Of a stretch of DNA of 64,000 nt, positions 1-21,000 are shown one piece after another. This DNA is from Mesostigma viride (taxonomy: Eukaryota > Streptophyta > Mesostigmatophyceae > Mesostigmatales > Mesostigmataceae). The stretch's first letter is position 1. Each line of letters opens with the position of its first letter. A program made the translations under genes and the position numbers. Where the stretch lies: contig RPFO01000082.1 in assembly GCA_009746045.1 (NCBI GenBank), positions 263,093 through 327,092 on the forward strand, read 5' to 3'. The notes below the pieces were generated by a model. The model searched no databases. It saw nothing but the letters and a program-made list of their open reading frames with translations, and was not told the DNA's origin.

Positions 1-2412
1 GGGGCCGCGCAGGCTCAAGGCGTCGCTCTTGCAGGCTAGCCTACCACGAGGCCTGACCACGCCAGCATGGCGCCAAGACCCCCCACGTGTTCGCGCAGGA
101 TCCACCGGGCACTGGGCACGCAGGTATGCGAAATCAATTTATACAGTAGGTGGCAATCAGGGATTGAACAACAAGAGATGTGGACAAGGCTGCTGTTTTC
201 ATCACAGAGATTGTGAGCCGGCTACAGCGCCTGCTGGAGAAATCATTCTTTAAGTAGTGTGGATCTGGACATAAGTTTTTCAGTACAAAAATGGGCCAGA
301 AATGGCGCGTGCCGTGCCGAAAATTCCAAATGGAGACAAAAAGCAGAACAGACAAAAGCTCAAGCACAGTAAGGCCGGGTAACCTGCACAGCCATTCTAA
401 TACTAGAAGAAGAATACAGAAACTCAGCAAAAAAACTTTGTTAAACGGCGCAGCCAAATGCGACAGGGGCATGGCATACCCACAGCGGAAAAGCAACTGT
501 TGAGAATAAGCCAGTTGCTTACAGCCCACAACAGAAAAGTTTCCCGCAGCCAAAGGGCTGATGGACCCACGCGGCTGGGCCAAGGGACACACCGGCCTGA
601 GCGCTCCGACCTCGATGTAAAAGCGGGCTGGGCACGAGGGCGCCAGGTAGACCCAGCCGGAGCCCTTGCCAAAGCCGCTGCGCTCCTTGTAGGGGGGGCC
701 TGTGGTGGCAGTGGAATGGGCAGCCACCGGCGCCAGGGGTGACGGGACCCAGGTGCAAACATGTTCATGGCAAACCAACAAACGACACCTAGACAAGAGA
801 TGCTATCATCATCATAACATCTTGCGGCCATCAGCCGACCACAAGTAAGGCCAGCCCTCCGCCCCTATCCCACGGTAGCTCCCACGTGTGGCTGACAGCT
901 CCCCTCCTGTTGCAGCTAGCAAACTTCCAGGGAATTCGGAACCCGTTGGGATCCATGGGGGCCATGTGTCATGTGACGTTCAGTAGCAACAGCTCGATGG
1001 GCCCTGCCCAACTGCCACCTTCTCGTTGTGTAAAGGGGATGAAGAAGGCTCCTTTACTGGTACCCACGTGACGCAGTGCTTCATCCAATAGACCCCCTCA
1101 GCTCTGGTTGTGTACAGGGGTTGAAGGTTGCAGTAAATACTGATACCCACGCGATGCAGCCACGCAGTATCCTAAAATCATTAATGGCCAAACTAGTTTT
1201 TGCAAGAGTACGCGCGCGGGCTGAGCATTTCCGCGGATGTCGTTTGGTGGAACCGAATCCTTGCGAAACTGGCAACCATAGCAGTGCGAGCACGTCTATG
1301 CATGCTGGGCCAGGACGGAATATCTATGCGAACGATGGAATCGTATGTAATCCTGCTCGGGCAGCTGAAAACCCCATTGGCCCTGCCCCCCGGCCCCCCG
1401 GCCCGAGTTACAGAAACGAATATGCCTGCCCCCATTGATGCAAACACACATGCTTGTTCATCCACACAGGCTAGCCTGGGAAGTCACTTGGATGGAATCG
1501 AGTGGTTCTGGAAGTAGGCAGCACATGGCAGTGCACCCACTAAACACTTGAGTAATGTACCACAACATGGGCCTATACCAATGCACCCTGAAACCTAAAC
1601 CCCGTTCTGAGATAGAACTCGATAGGGGACACAGGGTACGCACCAGTGGGGGAGATCGCTGCTGCCGCCTTGCACGCCTTACTGGAAGTGACCCCCATCT
1701 GGCCCGACCGCACGCGCACGCGCACGTGGCGCAATGGGGGGCACCCGACCTCGACGCGCACTTGGCTCTGCATCACACCTTGTTGAGGGTGGTGGCGGTG
1801 TTGAGGGTGGTGGCGGTGGTGAGGGTGATGGCAATGACATCATCGGGCAATCATAGCCGATGCAGGTGTCGTCAGCACCGGCAATGTGAGGTTAGCCTTG
1901 GGGGACAGTAAGAACGCAGCTTGCCCAGCCACGTCGGCAGAATGGTTTGCCCCAACGCGCTATTGCTGGCGCTGGCGTTGTCAAGGGGAGGGTATAAAAG
2001 GAAAGCCTCACTCTTGCCAGACGTGGCGTCTTTGCCAAACTTGAAACAACCATCAATCTTAGGAAAAGGGAGGGGCGTGGGTGGGGGGGGGGGCAAGCAA
2101 GGCTAGTGCCTACAAAACACCCCACACCGGTCAAAACGCCGACGCAGATCCCGGCTTCGGGTGACCTCGTGACCCTGCTGGCATCTGTCTCATGATCATT
2201 GCTGACTTGAACGTGCCCAAACTTGGTGGTGGAAGTAGCCACTTTGCTCCGTGGGTAAGGGACCGCTGGACAGTGCAGGAACGGCTCTCATAATCAGTGG
2301 CTAGGCAGCAGCATCGACACCTCCCAGCTCTGTAGAGATTATGCCACAAGGTACTGTTGTCTGCGCCCGCCACATGACCACCTCCCTCTTTACCAGCGCA
2401 TGCCAGGTTCAC
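1..2412. other. Mostly non-coding; possible 3' exon on minus strand
   Basis: I see no secure gene here. On the minus strand an open frame runs from a good acceptor (CCACCACAG before position 699) toward 134 and begins with PPYKERSGFGKGSGWVYLAP, which reads like coding sequence. It could be a downstream exon of the large minus-strand gene that follows, but its end and phase are not fixed. Positions 1780-1850 hold short GGTGGCGGT-type repeats. The remainder shows no convincing codon pattern. Confidence 0.3.
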
Positions 2413-10955
<8,543 letters not shown>

Positions 10956-11810
10956 CTGCTGTTGCTCGTCACAGTAGCCCTGGTCAGCTGTCATGCATGT
11001 TGGTATCAGCACCAAAGATGGCACATGTGGTGGTGAGCAGGAAAGGCCGGAGGGAAAAGGGTGGGAGAACGCCTTATGGGGAAGTACCTTACTCTGCATA
11101 CGGAGGCAATAGATGTGCCAGGCAGCAGTAGAGACATCTCCTCAGAACAGCGTCAGTCCAGCTACGCCGGGCCTACTGGCTGAACGCATGTTTCGTATAC
11201 ATGTGCAATAAAAAGCGCTTGGCCTGGGCATAAATCGAGCGGTCAGGTGCCAAGCAAACCCAAACGCAGTTGGGAGTCACGAGACTGCGATAGGAGCTGC
11301 TTCAGCTATGTGTGTAGCTGGTAATCGTTGCCACTCGGAAGCAACCTTGCTGGGCTTTGACACCTGGGGTAGTTTGTACAGTATGGCTATGTCGATGGTC
11401 TGGGTAGTGCAGATGCCTGGCCATTCGCTCCCATGCCCACGCTCATGTCTAGTATAGAAACCCTGACGAATTGAGAGTGGTAACGGGGCTGAACCTATGC
11501 TATTGGACTGGATGAGCTCTCATACTATGCTATTGGACGGGATGAGCGCTCACATGATGCTGGGGAAGGATGGGTATGAGAAGCAGCAGTTGGCAGGACC
11601 TGGTGTCGGATCGCTGTGTAAGCAGGACTTGGCTAGGGTGGAAGCATCACAAAGTACTTATATCCAACATCACATGGTACCCAGGAATCAGAAACGTTCA
11701 ACGCTATAGCAGATAGTTGCTCATCGTGTGCCAAACGGCGCCAGTGTGAGGTGATCAACAGCACCTGCAGGAAATGACCGAGTTATAATCAAGATGCCAG
11801 TGTGACGTAC

Positions 11811-14800
11811 TAGGCCTCTGCACGACAAGAGGAGCATGCTGCTGTCGTCCGCCACCGCCGCATCCACGATGGGGTCCCAACTGCGCTTGGACAGGGTGTA
11901 TGGAGTGAACAGGACAGATGCTCAGACAACAGCGCGGAATGCAAGGCAAAGGAAACCAAGCGAACCAATGGCATGGAACGGACATGCACATGTTCAGCCA
12001 CATTTCTTGCGGATGCGCTGTTTTAGGAGCTATCCTGTTTGGGGCGTGCTTGCTACCTATTCATTTGAATGCCTGGGAGTCGTTGCGAGTCCCATGCAAC
12101 TCTCTAGTAACTGCAGTTCAAGAAGAGGGTGGCCTTACTTAGCAGCCTTACAACGGCACTTGGCTAGGGTACCATGCTACTTGCCGTTCCCAGCTTCCTT
12201 ACCCCATCCCTACCTCATAGACACTCATGTCACCCCCCTTAGGTCTACACACTACCGGCCCTCGCAACGTGCCCAGCCAGCTCTGGCAAACCACAGCTAG
12301 AGGCCATGGTTGCTTCCGCACCTCGCACTTGTTGTTGGGACGCCAGCAGTGAGCACCGCCGCGCTTGAGGCCGAAGCGAACCCGGCCTGGCTGAACTGTA
12401 GCCGCTGGAGAGGGCCACAATCCGCTGGGGTGCCGGCATCCGGCATGGTGCTGGCATCGTCAAGCGCTGCCGGATGAAATGTGTGGAGGGCCCAGGCCGC
12501 ATTGGGGGAGCACGGTGAGCGGAACACCTCCAGGGTGTGCCTCATGGGGCAGCCGGTCGTGTTGCTGGCTGTGTGGGGGGGGGAGAACGGGACTCTACTG
12601 TGTCCACTCCAAGCGCTGGGGACGGGGCCACCAGAGGCTGGCTTACCACCACCACCTGCAGTTGAGAAACAAACCGCATGCAAGTACTGCTATGAGAATT
12701 ATGGGTCACACCCACGACATGGTACGGACGACATTGGACGAAAACATGATGAAAGGGCGATTGTCAAAGGGGTATGCCCTGTTGACGCAACCATGTGAAA
12801 AAAGCTTTCCTAAATGCATGGCGGTTGCGTGGAACCTTGACACCACCAACATCCATTGTGGTAACATCGACCTGATTCCTGCCTACCATGCAGCGAGCTG
12901 TGCCACATCCCCAGCTATCCGCTTCTCCCAGGGCACCATGCTAACCTAGAGACTGAAACAGCCTCTGAATCCTGGGCCATATGCATACAAACGCTGGTGA
13001 TAAGGAGTCCTTGCGCTGCAGGGTTTCTGCCTGCCCTGCATGAGGAGAACAAGTGCCCAACTGCCCCCTCCCCCTGCAACCCCCCTCCCACACGGCTTGC
13101 ATGATTGAGTGCAGCCTTGTGTCCTGCCACCTCCCAATCGGTCAGCGCACTTCCCGATGCGTGCCCACTGCCGACGATGCCCACTGGAGCCACTCGTTGC
13201 ATAGCGGGTGTGATTAACAGGGAGAGGCAGAGGGTGCCCCGGCTGGTGCCTCAGGGATGAGACGGGACCTAGGAATCGAGCGCCAATAAGGAGATCTACA
13301 ATGGGCTGACAGGCGCCATCATGGCCTGATGGGCGGTGCCTACCTCGACTTGGCCTCGACCTAACCTTGATCTGGCTCACCTCGACCGATCGGGGCGCCA
13401 CTCGACAACCGAGCACGACAATGGGCTGGGAGCGCGCGACCTGGAAGCAGCAGGGAGCGGCCGAGCAACGGGGCGGATGGGGGTAAAAGGCAAAGTCGGA
13501 ACATCAAGGTGCTGTGATTGATAGAAACGATCTGTGTGTCATGTGGGTGAGCTGTCCCTTCCAACATCAGGTCCTAGTCAAGGTCCACATGTAGCAAACC
13601 AAGCAGTGGCCTGAGTGCTCTCAGAACAACCCCATTCCAAGCTCCTGATTCCAAGCTGAGCAGTGACCGACTTCAGTCTGGAACCTCACGGGTTTTCCTG
13701 GGGGTTGACAACGGCTTGAGAAGCATTGGTGCGGCAGCGCAGTCGTTCCAGAGATGCTCCGCGTTCTGGTGGACACCAGCATTCGCGTCAGGCATCATGA
13801 ACCGCCACCAACCCATGGCTACTAACAACCCTGCCTAAGCACTGCAGCCACAAAGTCTGCTGTCTCTTTGATAAGCATTGCCACTACCATCCCCATGAAC
13901 CCGGTACTGCTGCTGTCCGTTGCACTACTGGCTGCAACAAGCATGGCCTACATTCACCCGGCCAGGCAGCTTCCAAGGCTTTCAAGGTCTTACCCGCTGC
14001 AAGAACCATAACGGTATGCTGGAAGGCGAACGGTGCAGCCCCTATCACTCACCAGCGAGTAGACGCCTGGCTTTGACACGTTGATTCTCAGATACCAGAC
14101 AGAGTCACGCGACTCAAAGTAGGGAGCGACCACGACCATGGCGGTGGTGGAGCTTCCGCCACCTGGCACGAGCTGCAGTGTATCCCCTGCGGATGCCAGA
14201 AGAATTATGATAGCAACACCGGGTTATCGCAGACGAGTAGCCTCTTGGCCAGGTTCTTTGCAGACAATACCAACTGCAGCTCCAGCCTGACTGTGTGGAA
14301 GAACATAGAACAAACGGTGTCTCCTGGGCATTGAGGCAGTAGAACACGCCCCGCCCACCTAGACATGGATCGGTGTTGTGTAGCCCTTTTCCATTTTCTG
14401 CCAGGCCACATTGGCATCCTGCCGTGGAGAGCTTGTGCTACCCTGCCAGCCAGCCACGCACATCAAGCGGCAAGAAAGGTATTGCAAGAGATGTATGCAG
14501 CGGCCAAAGCTGCGTTGCTGGGAGGGTGCTGCTCGGGGTGGGGTATTCAGCTAGCTGCGACCCAGGTGGGGTATTCAGCTAGCTGCGACCCATACCTCGG
14601 ACTAAAATACGCAGACCTGGCAGTCCCAAATGGGGCAGGAGGACACTCATCATGCAGCGAGGAGCTCGGTCACCACGGGCTGGCATGGACAGGCCACGAA
14701 CAGTATTCAGTGAGACAACTCGTATGGTCACGCACCCAAGTTCTTAAACTCCGTGGTGGCCTGCACCGATGGTGGCGATGGCCGCAGGGCAAGCCCTTGT

Positions 14801-16425
14801 CGCTCTTCCTCGCTCGAGTCGTCAAAGTCCAGCACCCACGCCCTGAGCCATACCCTGCACAGGTGGTGGCGCGTCCATGGGTGCATATTGATGGGTGCAT
14901 GATTGATGGGTGCATATTGATGGGGCAGTTTGGCTGTAGGGTGGTGGAATCAAGCCAGGGCATGAAGAAGCTAGTATGACATCAAGCTATGCCGTCAGCC
15001 AGTGACATCAAGCAGTGACATCAGCCTATGATGGCAAGCTTGACACCAAGCTCGACATGACGTTAGGCATGATGTATGGCATCAGGCTATGACACCAAGC
15101 TTGACATGACGTTAGGCTGTGGCATCAGGCTGTGGCAGCAGGCTGTGGCAGCAGGCGGTGACATCAGGCTATGACATATCGAGAAATGACAGCAACCTAT
15201 GCCAAGGCCCCGGTTGGCCAGTGGTTGCCCTGCGAACAAGTCGCATGGTTATTGCTCCTATGAGCCACGAGAGCTACGTGCTTGAGTGCCTGGTCCATTT
15301 GAATATATGGCCCCGTGATGCGATGATGTAGCGCGGGGACGTGACAGATGGCAGCAGATGGTTGCAGACTGGGCGCTCCATGCGCTGTGGGAGCTGTACG
15401 ACCGGAATCCGATTCGATCATCCGATATGATGATCCGTGAGAGGATTTGACAAGGTGACTAGGCCCACGCGCACACCCATCGGGCCACCACCCCGCACAC
15501 CTGCCCCCCCCCCCCCCCCTCCCTGCAGTTTCCTTCGGCGTTAAATGAGGCCGCATGAGCCGGCGTGCATGTGAGATGGGATGTGCGACGTCATCATGTC
15601 GCCATGTCGGATGCTGCCACCTGACCGAGCATGCAGCTGCTTTGCACGCACCATGCAGCAAGGCCAGAGCTTAAAGGGGGCCGGGTTCCCTAGTCCTTGT
15701 TTTTGTGGTGATGCTGGAGGCACAGCGGCGGGGCCACTCACGCAGAAAATGCCGGGACGAACACCCTCGCGCCGGCGTAATCCATACCCGGCAAGGGAGC
15801 GTGATGTGCTGCCCGAGGGCGCGCCGCAGAACTGCCATTCCCACCCAGGGTGCCAGGCCAGGGCACAGGGCCTGCGCTGGTGGCCGTGAAGTACCAGTCA
15901 TAGCAGTGCCCATCCGCCTCCACCATGGCATCCACTCGTTGCACCACCGCTGCTGGCAGCATGGCCGCTGCGCTGGCATTTGCGCTAGTGGCACCACCCC
16001 CGGCATGCCCACAGGTGCAGGCGACCGCAAAGGTCAGCAGGCCACTTTGCCGGCATGTCACGACCACAGTGGCTGGCCCAGGTGGCACGGTCTGGCTGCC
16101 AGTAGTGCCATGGCTTGGGCTGGGATGGGTGGATGGGAATATGTTTACACCAGGGACATCAGCACGGCGCCGGCACCCTTGGGGTAATATCCAGTGCAGT
16201 GCGGGGCGGGTTGTGGTGGTTGCATCCGAGCCAGTCCTCGCGCTGCCTGGCTGGCCCCGGCAGCAGATTGCGTCCACATCAGCGGAGCTGTATTCCGCCG
16301 CTGACCTGTTGGCGCTGATATCATTCCAGCGTGCTGACAGCTGGATGGGCTTGCTGGTGGACAGCTGTAGGGGGTCTCCAGACAGTGCCATGTAGTGCAC
16401 AACAACGGGGCTGGACGATGGGCTG
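11811..16425 (-). CDS. Upstream candidate exons of the large minus-strand gene
   Basis: Candidate minus-strand exons are 16425-15742, 14186-14053, 12568-12329 and 11880-11811, each bounded by plausible GT/AG sites. Exon 14186-14053 encodes a stretch ending VWYLRINVSKPGVYSL, typical of a beta-sandwich strand. Exon 16425-15742 is open for about 228 codons and contains VPPGPATVVVTCRQSG and paired cysteines. Exon 11880-11811 contains DPIVDAAVADDSSMLLLSCR, a propeller-like strand pair. They share orientation, codon style and beta-rich, Cys-containing composition with the exons at 2413-10955, so they are probably the 5' half of the same gene. Phases between them are not all reconciled, so at least one exon is missing or misplaced. 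Family not recognised. Confidence 0.4.
14990..15185. repeat. Degenerate short tandem repeat (gacatcaagctatg)
   Basis: An irregular series of 12-15 bp units such as 'gacatcaagctatg' and 'ggcatcaggctgtg'. No coding signal is seen across it. Confidence 0.6.
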
Positions 16426-17048
16426 CTGTTTCGGGGGCAGGGGCAATCAAGCATGTATAGATAGGGTGTCAGCTGGAGAGGGAAACACACCTAGACAAGG
16501 AGAGCGGGGACGGCCTAGCATGCGTACAGGCCCAGCCCTATAGGTTTAATGTCCCACCTCCACGCATGCCTAGCCTGTCCCAAGTTGACTCCAGCCATCC
16601 TCCGATGGAAGGAAGGCTTGGTTGAGAATCTGAAGCACAGGAGAGGTTGTCGGCGGCTGGACTAGCTGTACAGGCAACTAAGGGGACAGCTAGAAACCAT
16701 TTGGTGGTGCACATGCTAACTTATAGGAGAGGTGTTAAGCCAAAAGGGTCGTAGCCAGATGATAATCTGCCTGGGTAGCAAGGCTCCACCGGGCAGTCCG
16801 TTGTAATGCACCAGGGTACTTGTGCACGCGTTCTGGCAGGGTGATACTTTAGGGTTGGACAGGACTTTGATGGGTCAGTGCAGCCCAAGTTGCGGACGTC
16901 AGGCCGGTATACGTGGAGATATGCATTTAGCGTCAGCGGAGATGAATGCTGCGAACTCTCGGTAATCCGTCGTAATCTTTGCATCCAGCGTGAAAACTAC
17001 CGTGCAATTGTAGCCGTCCTTCACGAGTAGCAACAATCAGTGCCCTGC

Positions 17049-17657
17049 CTAAGGTGCGTAGTCGAGAAAAATCCGAGCATGGACGAAATTCATGGCAAAT
17101 GATAAGCACGATTGACACGATTCCTTGACCTGATACCGGGAGCAAGGAAAACTCATCTTCCTAGCAAAGTAGTCGGCCATGTTGCAGGCCAAGTTACCTA
17201 GTTGTTGCATCCCCGAAGCGGGAAGCATACGCGATAAAGTAGAATGCTGGCAGAAAATAGCCTGCCCTGCTGATTGTCCACATGCTCGTTCAACCGATGA
17301 AGGTTTTCGAATCAGTATGGGTTGAAGCCGTTGAAGGGATGCCCCGACACCAACAAATGTTCCTTGCGAATGAGGACATTCCCTATTGCAACCAACATTA
17401 ATGCCAAAATGGTCAGGAAGCACAGCTTGAAATGCAGCCAATGCCGAACGCCGCTTTAATTTATTATTGAGCTGAAAGACCGCCATGGCTAGACGTGCGC
17501 AGAATGTAGCAGGATTATAGCCGGCCATTATATTACCTGGTAGCCTTTGGAATCTCAACGCTTGCACGAGCAAAAACTGTCGTGGGTCGTGGACGCGTGG
17601 AATTGGGAAAGCCCCCCCGATGCTTGACACGTGGCATGCCTCTCTGGCATCGACCAA
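17049..17657 (-). CDS. Hypothetical ORF, about 200 aa
   Basis: One open frame of 202 codons on the minus strand, between the large minus-strand gene and the divergent MFS gene. It is Cys- and Gln-rich and has no signal peptide, membrane span or motif I recognise. Its base composition is closer to the AT-richer non-coding sequence than to the neighbouring exons, and no splice context was found. It could be a degraded transposon gene or chance. The 16426-17048 stretch next to it shows nothing recognisable. Confidence 0.25.
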   Translation of the reverse strand: MVDAREACHVSSIGGAFPIPRVHDPRQFLLVQALRFQRLPGNIMAGYNPATFCARLAMAVFQLNNKLKRRSALAAFQAVLPDHFGINVGCNRECPHSQGTFVGVGASLQRLQPILIRKPSSVERACGQSAGQAIFCQHSTLSRMLPASGMQQLGNLACNMADYFARKMSFPCSRYQVKESCQSCLSFAMNFVHARIFLDYAP

Positions 17658-18032
17658 TCTTGATACTCTATGCTATCATCTGCAACACGCTCATTCCGGG
17701 GCTCGCCAGGGGCTCGCTGGAAAATCGCTTTATCTCACGTCGAAATCCTTCAGTAATAATTTTGGCCATGGCAAGGTTGACTCGTGACATGTACACAAGC
17801 ATTGACCTCTGTTTTGCTTTGTTCTGCTCGTGAATTGCTATGCTTAACTAGTGCTTTCGATTCTAAAAGCAATATGGATATTCAGAAAGGTGATGACGAG
17901 ATACATCGAAGAAGAATGTAAGGAAAGCACCGCCATTTTGCGCGTTATCCGTCACAGAGAAGTAAGACCCATTCGGCGATCTGCCATTCCCCCTATAGAC
18001 AGTGAACAAGAATCCGAGTCGATCGGCCGGCA

Positions 18033-21000
18033 ATGGCTCAGACTTGCCTAAGTTTGTCTCATGTGGGCTCTCGCCTTGCAATTGGCGTCGCAACGCGCTG
18101 CATAGCCCGTCCGGCGACTGTTCCACAACCGGGGAAATTAAGCAAGGGCGCTCTTGCATCGCTTGGGCCCGTCAAGCTGTTCGACAGCCCCATCCTAGTT
18201 CGACATTGTATTAAACGAGGAATTTCTTGTGCAGGGCCGAGGCGTTTGCTGACCAAACCAAGTTTAACGGTCGAGGCATCTGCTGCCACCGCAACTGCAA
18301 ATGACACCCCTGTCGCCTCCACGAATCCGCGGAATGATATCCTATGGGGAGTCCTGTTTTTGGCATGCGCCATCCAGATTGCAACTGGGCCTAGCCAGGT
18401 GAGTGGGTTGGCGTGCTTGCGTTCATCACCCATACTCAACTTCTTACGCATGTGTTAATGAACAGCACGTGACTCATGTATACAGAGTGCAGATAAGAAG
18501 TGGCTCCTTGGGCAGAGTAATTGCCAGCATACAGCAAAAGGTCGCGCTACCAGGGCTGACCGAGGACCTATAGTCGCTTGGCTGACCAATGGCCGCACAG
18601 GGATGGAGTATTTCCGAGGAAATCAGCAGAAGATACGCTTTCTTTTCGTAGTTTTCCTCCTAGCATTCTTGAAGGTACTCGCATTATGTGTTTGTCATGG
18701 TGCGGGCCCGTACACACTTCGGAACTAAGTTTGGTACTTGGCCCGCTGGGCCTGGTCATGATTATGAAATTGCTTAGGTTCCTTGCGTCGAGGAGCACTG
18801 CAATTCCAAGTGGCAGCTGTCGTGCTGCTGTCCTGCTGCTGTAACGCTGCTGCAGCCAGATCACTTGTCCCAGATGGGGGTTCCTGCAAGTCTGATTGCT
18901 GAAGGTGTGCATAGCTGCCGCCGTAATTTGCCCTTACCCTGTATCACGCTCTTCCCTGGTATCTTCATCAAAAACAAAACGGCGTGCACAGTCTAGTCCT
19001 ACACGGGAGCGGCCCCCCAGCAAACCCAGCTTGGCCTCTGTGGGAATCACCCTCCAATGCAGCGGCCTCACCTAACAGCTACCCATTGTCCCCTGCCGTG
19101 TCTCCTCCCCCCCTGAGGCCAATCGCTAGTACCGACGTCCCAACTCCTCCCCCCTCCTGGCCCCCTGCCCCACCCCCCTCCCCTGCCGCCCCCTTCCCTG
19201 CTTCCCCACAAGAATTGCACCCCCATTCCAGCGGATGCTTCAGAATCCCGCAACCTGCTTTCTAACCTTTCACTTACAAAACTTCTTGCCCCATATAACT
19301 TATACCAAACTTCTTATTTCGTGTACCTTACCAGACTTCTCACCCCGTATAAATTACCGAAATTCGAATCTCGTATAATTTACAAAACTTGTTATCCCAC
19401 ATTAGCTAATCGCTTTTTACTCTTACCTTGGTATCCCATATATCTTACGCGACTCCTGACTTGACCCCACCGCTGCATGGCCATGTGCACCCCCACCAGT
19501 CCACCAACGTGGCCCTCTTCATCGACGGCATGATGGAGACGTTGCAGCTGACCCGCGGCGCCGTGTCCTCCATCTACACAATGTCCTCGCTGATAGCCAG
19601 TGCGACCATACCCTTCTTGGGCGCGTTCGTCGACAAGCACGGCACGCGCACCTCACTCCTAATCGCCACCGCGCTCTACTGCGCCAGCCTGGCTGCCACC
19701 ACAGGCGTCACGAGTCCCTCGGCGTTGTTCGCGGTGTTTGTGCTGCACCGGGTCATGGGCATCGGCGGGTTGTATCTGGTCGCTGTCACCGTCGTCAACC
19801 AGCACTGGGGCTCGGTTGGTCGTCGGGGGTTTGCGCAAGGTGAGCTCGGCTGGCGCTGGAGGGCGAGCCGCTCCCATGAACGACGAGGATCCGAGCGCTG
19901 CATGTTTGGCAGAGTGTTGTGTGCCGTGGTGGAGGGGAGCGGTTGTCCCTAGAGATTGGACGTAGCTCACATTATTTACCGGACATCACTGTGTAAGGGT
20001 GGGCGACGGCGCACAGGGCAGGATAGTGAATGGCAAGCCACCGGCGGCGGCAAGCCAAGCATTGCGGGTCGGTCCTGTCGCGATCGGCCGGTCGCTCGTC
20101 CTGCAGGGATCCGCCAGCCAATATCCTCACCTAGCAAGCACAACGTGGACATGGGGGCTGAGCGTAGGCAGCAGGAGTGCAGGGAAAGATGGCAAGGAGG
20201 CTACCACAGGTCCGCCTTTTGTAGACGTAGACAAGGGGGTGGAGCCGCCCCTGCACTGGCCCTGCGGACGAGTTGAGCGTGGGATGCTATCTGCTGGATG
20301 CGGTATCTGGTGATGGCATCGGATGATCATCGTTTCTGGTGTACGGGCTTTCGGCATTCGATTGTGGAGAGCAGCTCACCTGTGCATGGTGCCAGGCGTG
20401 TCATGGGCATGGCCACGTTGTGCCAGGTGTCCGGGGCCCTCGGTGGCAATGTACCGGATCGCTTGTGCAATAGCATGTGAAATGTACCGGATCGCTTGTG
20501 CAATAGCATGTGAAATGTACCGGATCGGGTAGCTTCCAGCGGTGTGTCCGCAGAAGTCCAGGTGTCGCATGATATGCGTGTCCACGGGAACAAATCCGTA
20601 ATGCAGTAACGGCCATTACTGTCGGAATGAAATCCACATCCATGAAATCGCTGTCAGAAGGATTGCCACCCAACAGAAGATTGTGCAGTGCGGTCCATGG
20701 GCAGTGCGACGATTCCGTATCAAAGTGCCCAGAACTGCAAGAGAGCGAGAGCAGGGGAGTGGGGGGAGATATGCACTGATGCTCTCATGCGAAGATGATG
20801 GTGTTGTCATGGTTGCAGCGCCTCTGGTCCCTGGGATGGTTGTTGCTGCTGCCCCCTTGTGTTTCCTATCACTAGCGTTTGTGTTCCATTGTTGCCATGG
20901 ATATCGTTTCCATTGGCACATCATTTGCCGTCATATTTATCACTCCTATCACTCTCATAAATGCCATAAATGTTATCCCTGTCATCACTCATCCCTGTCA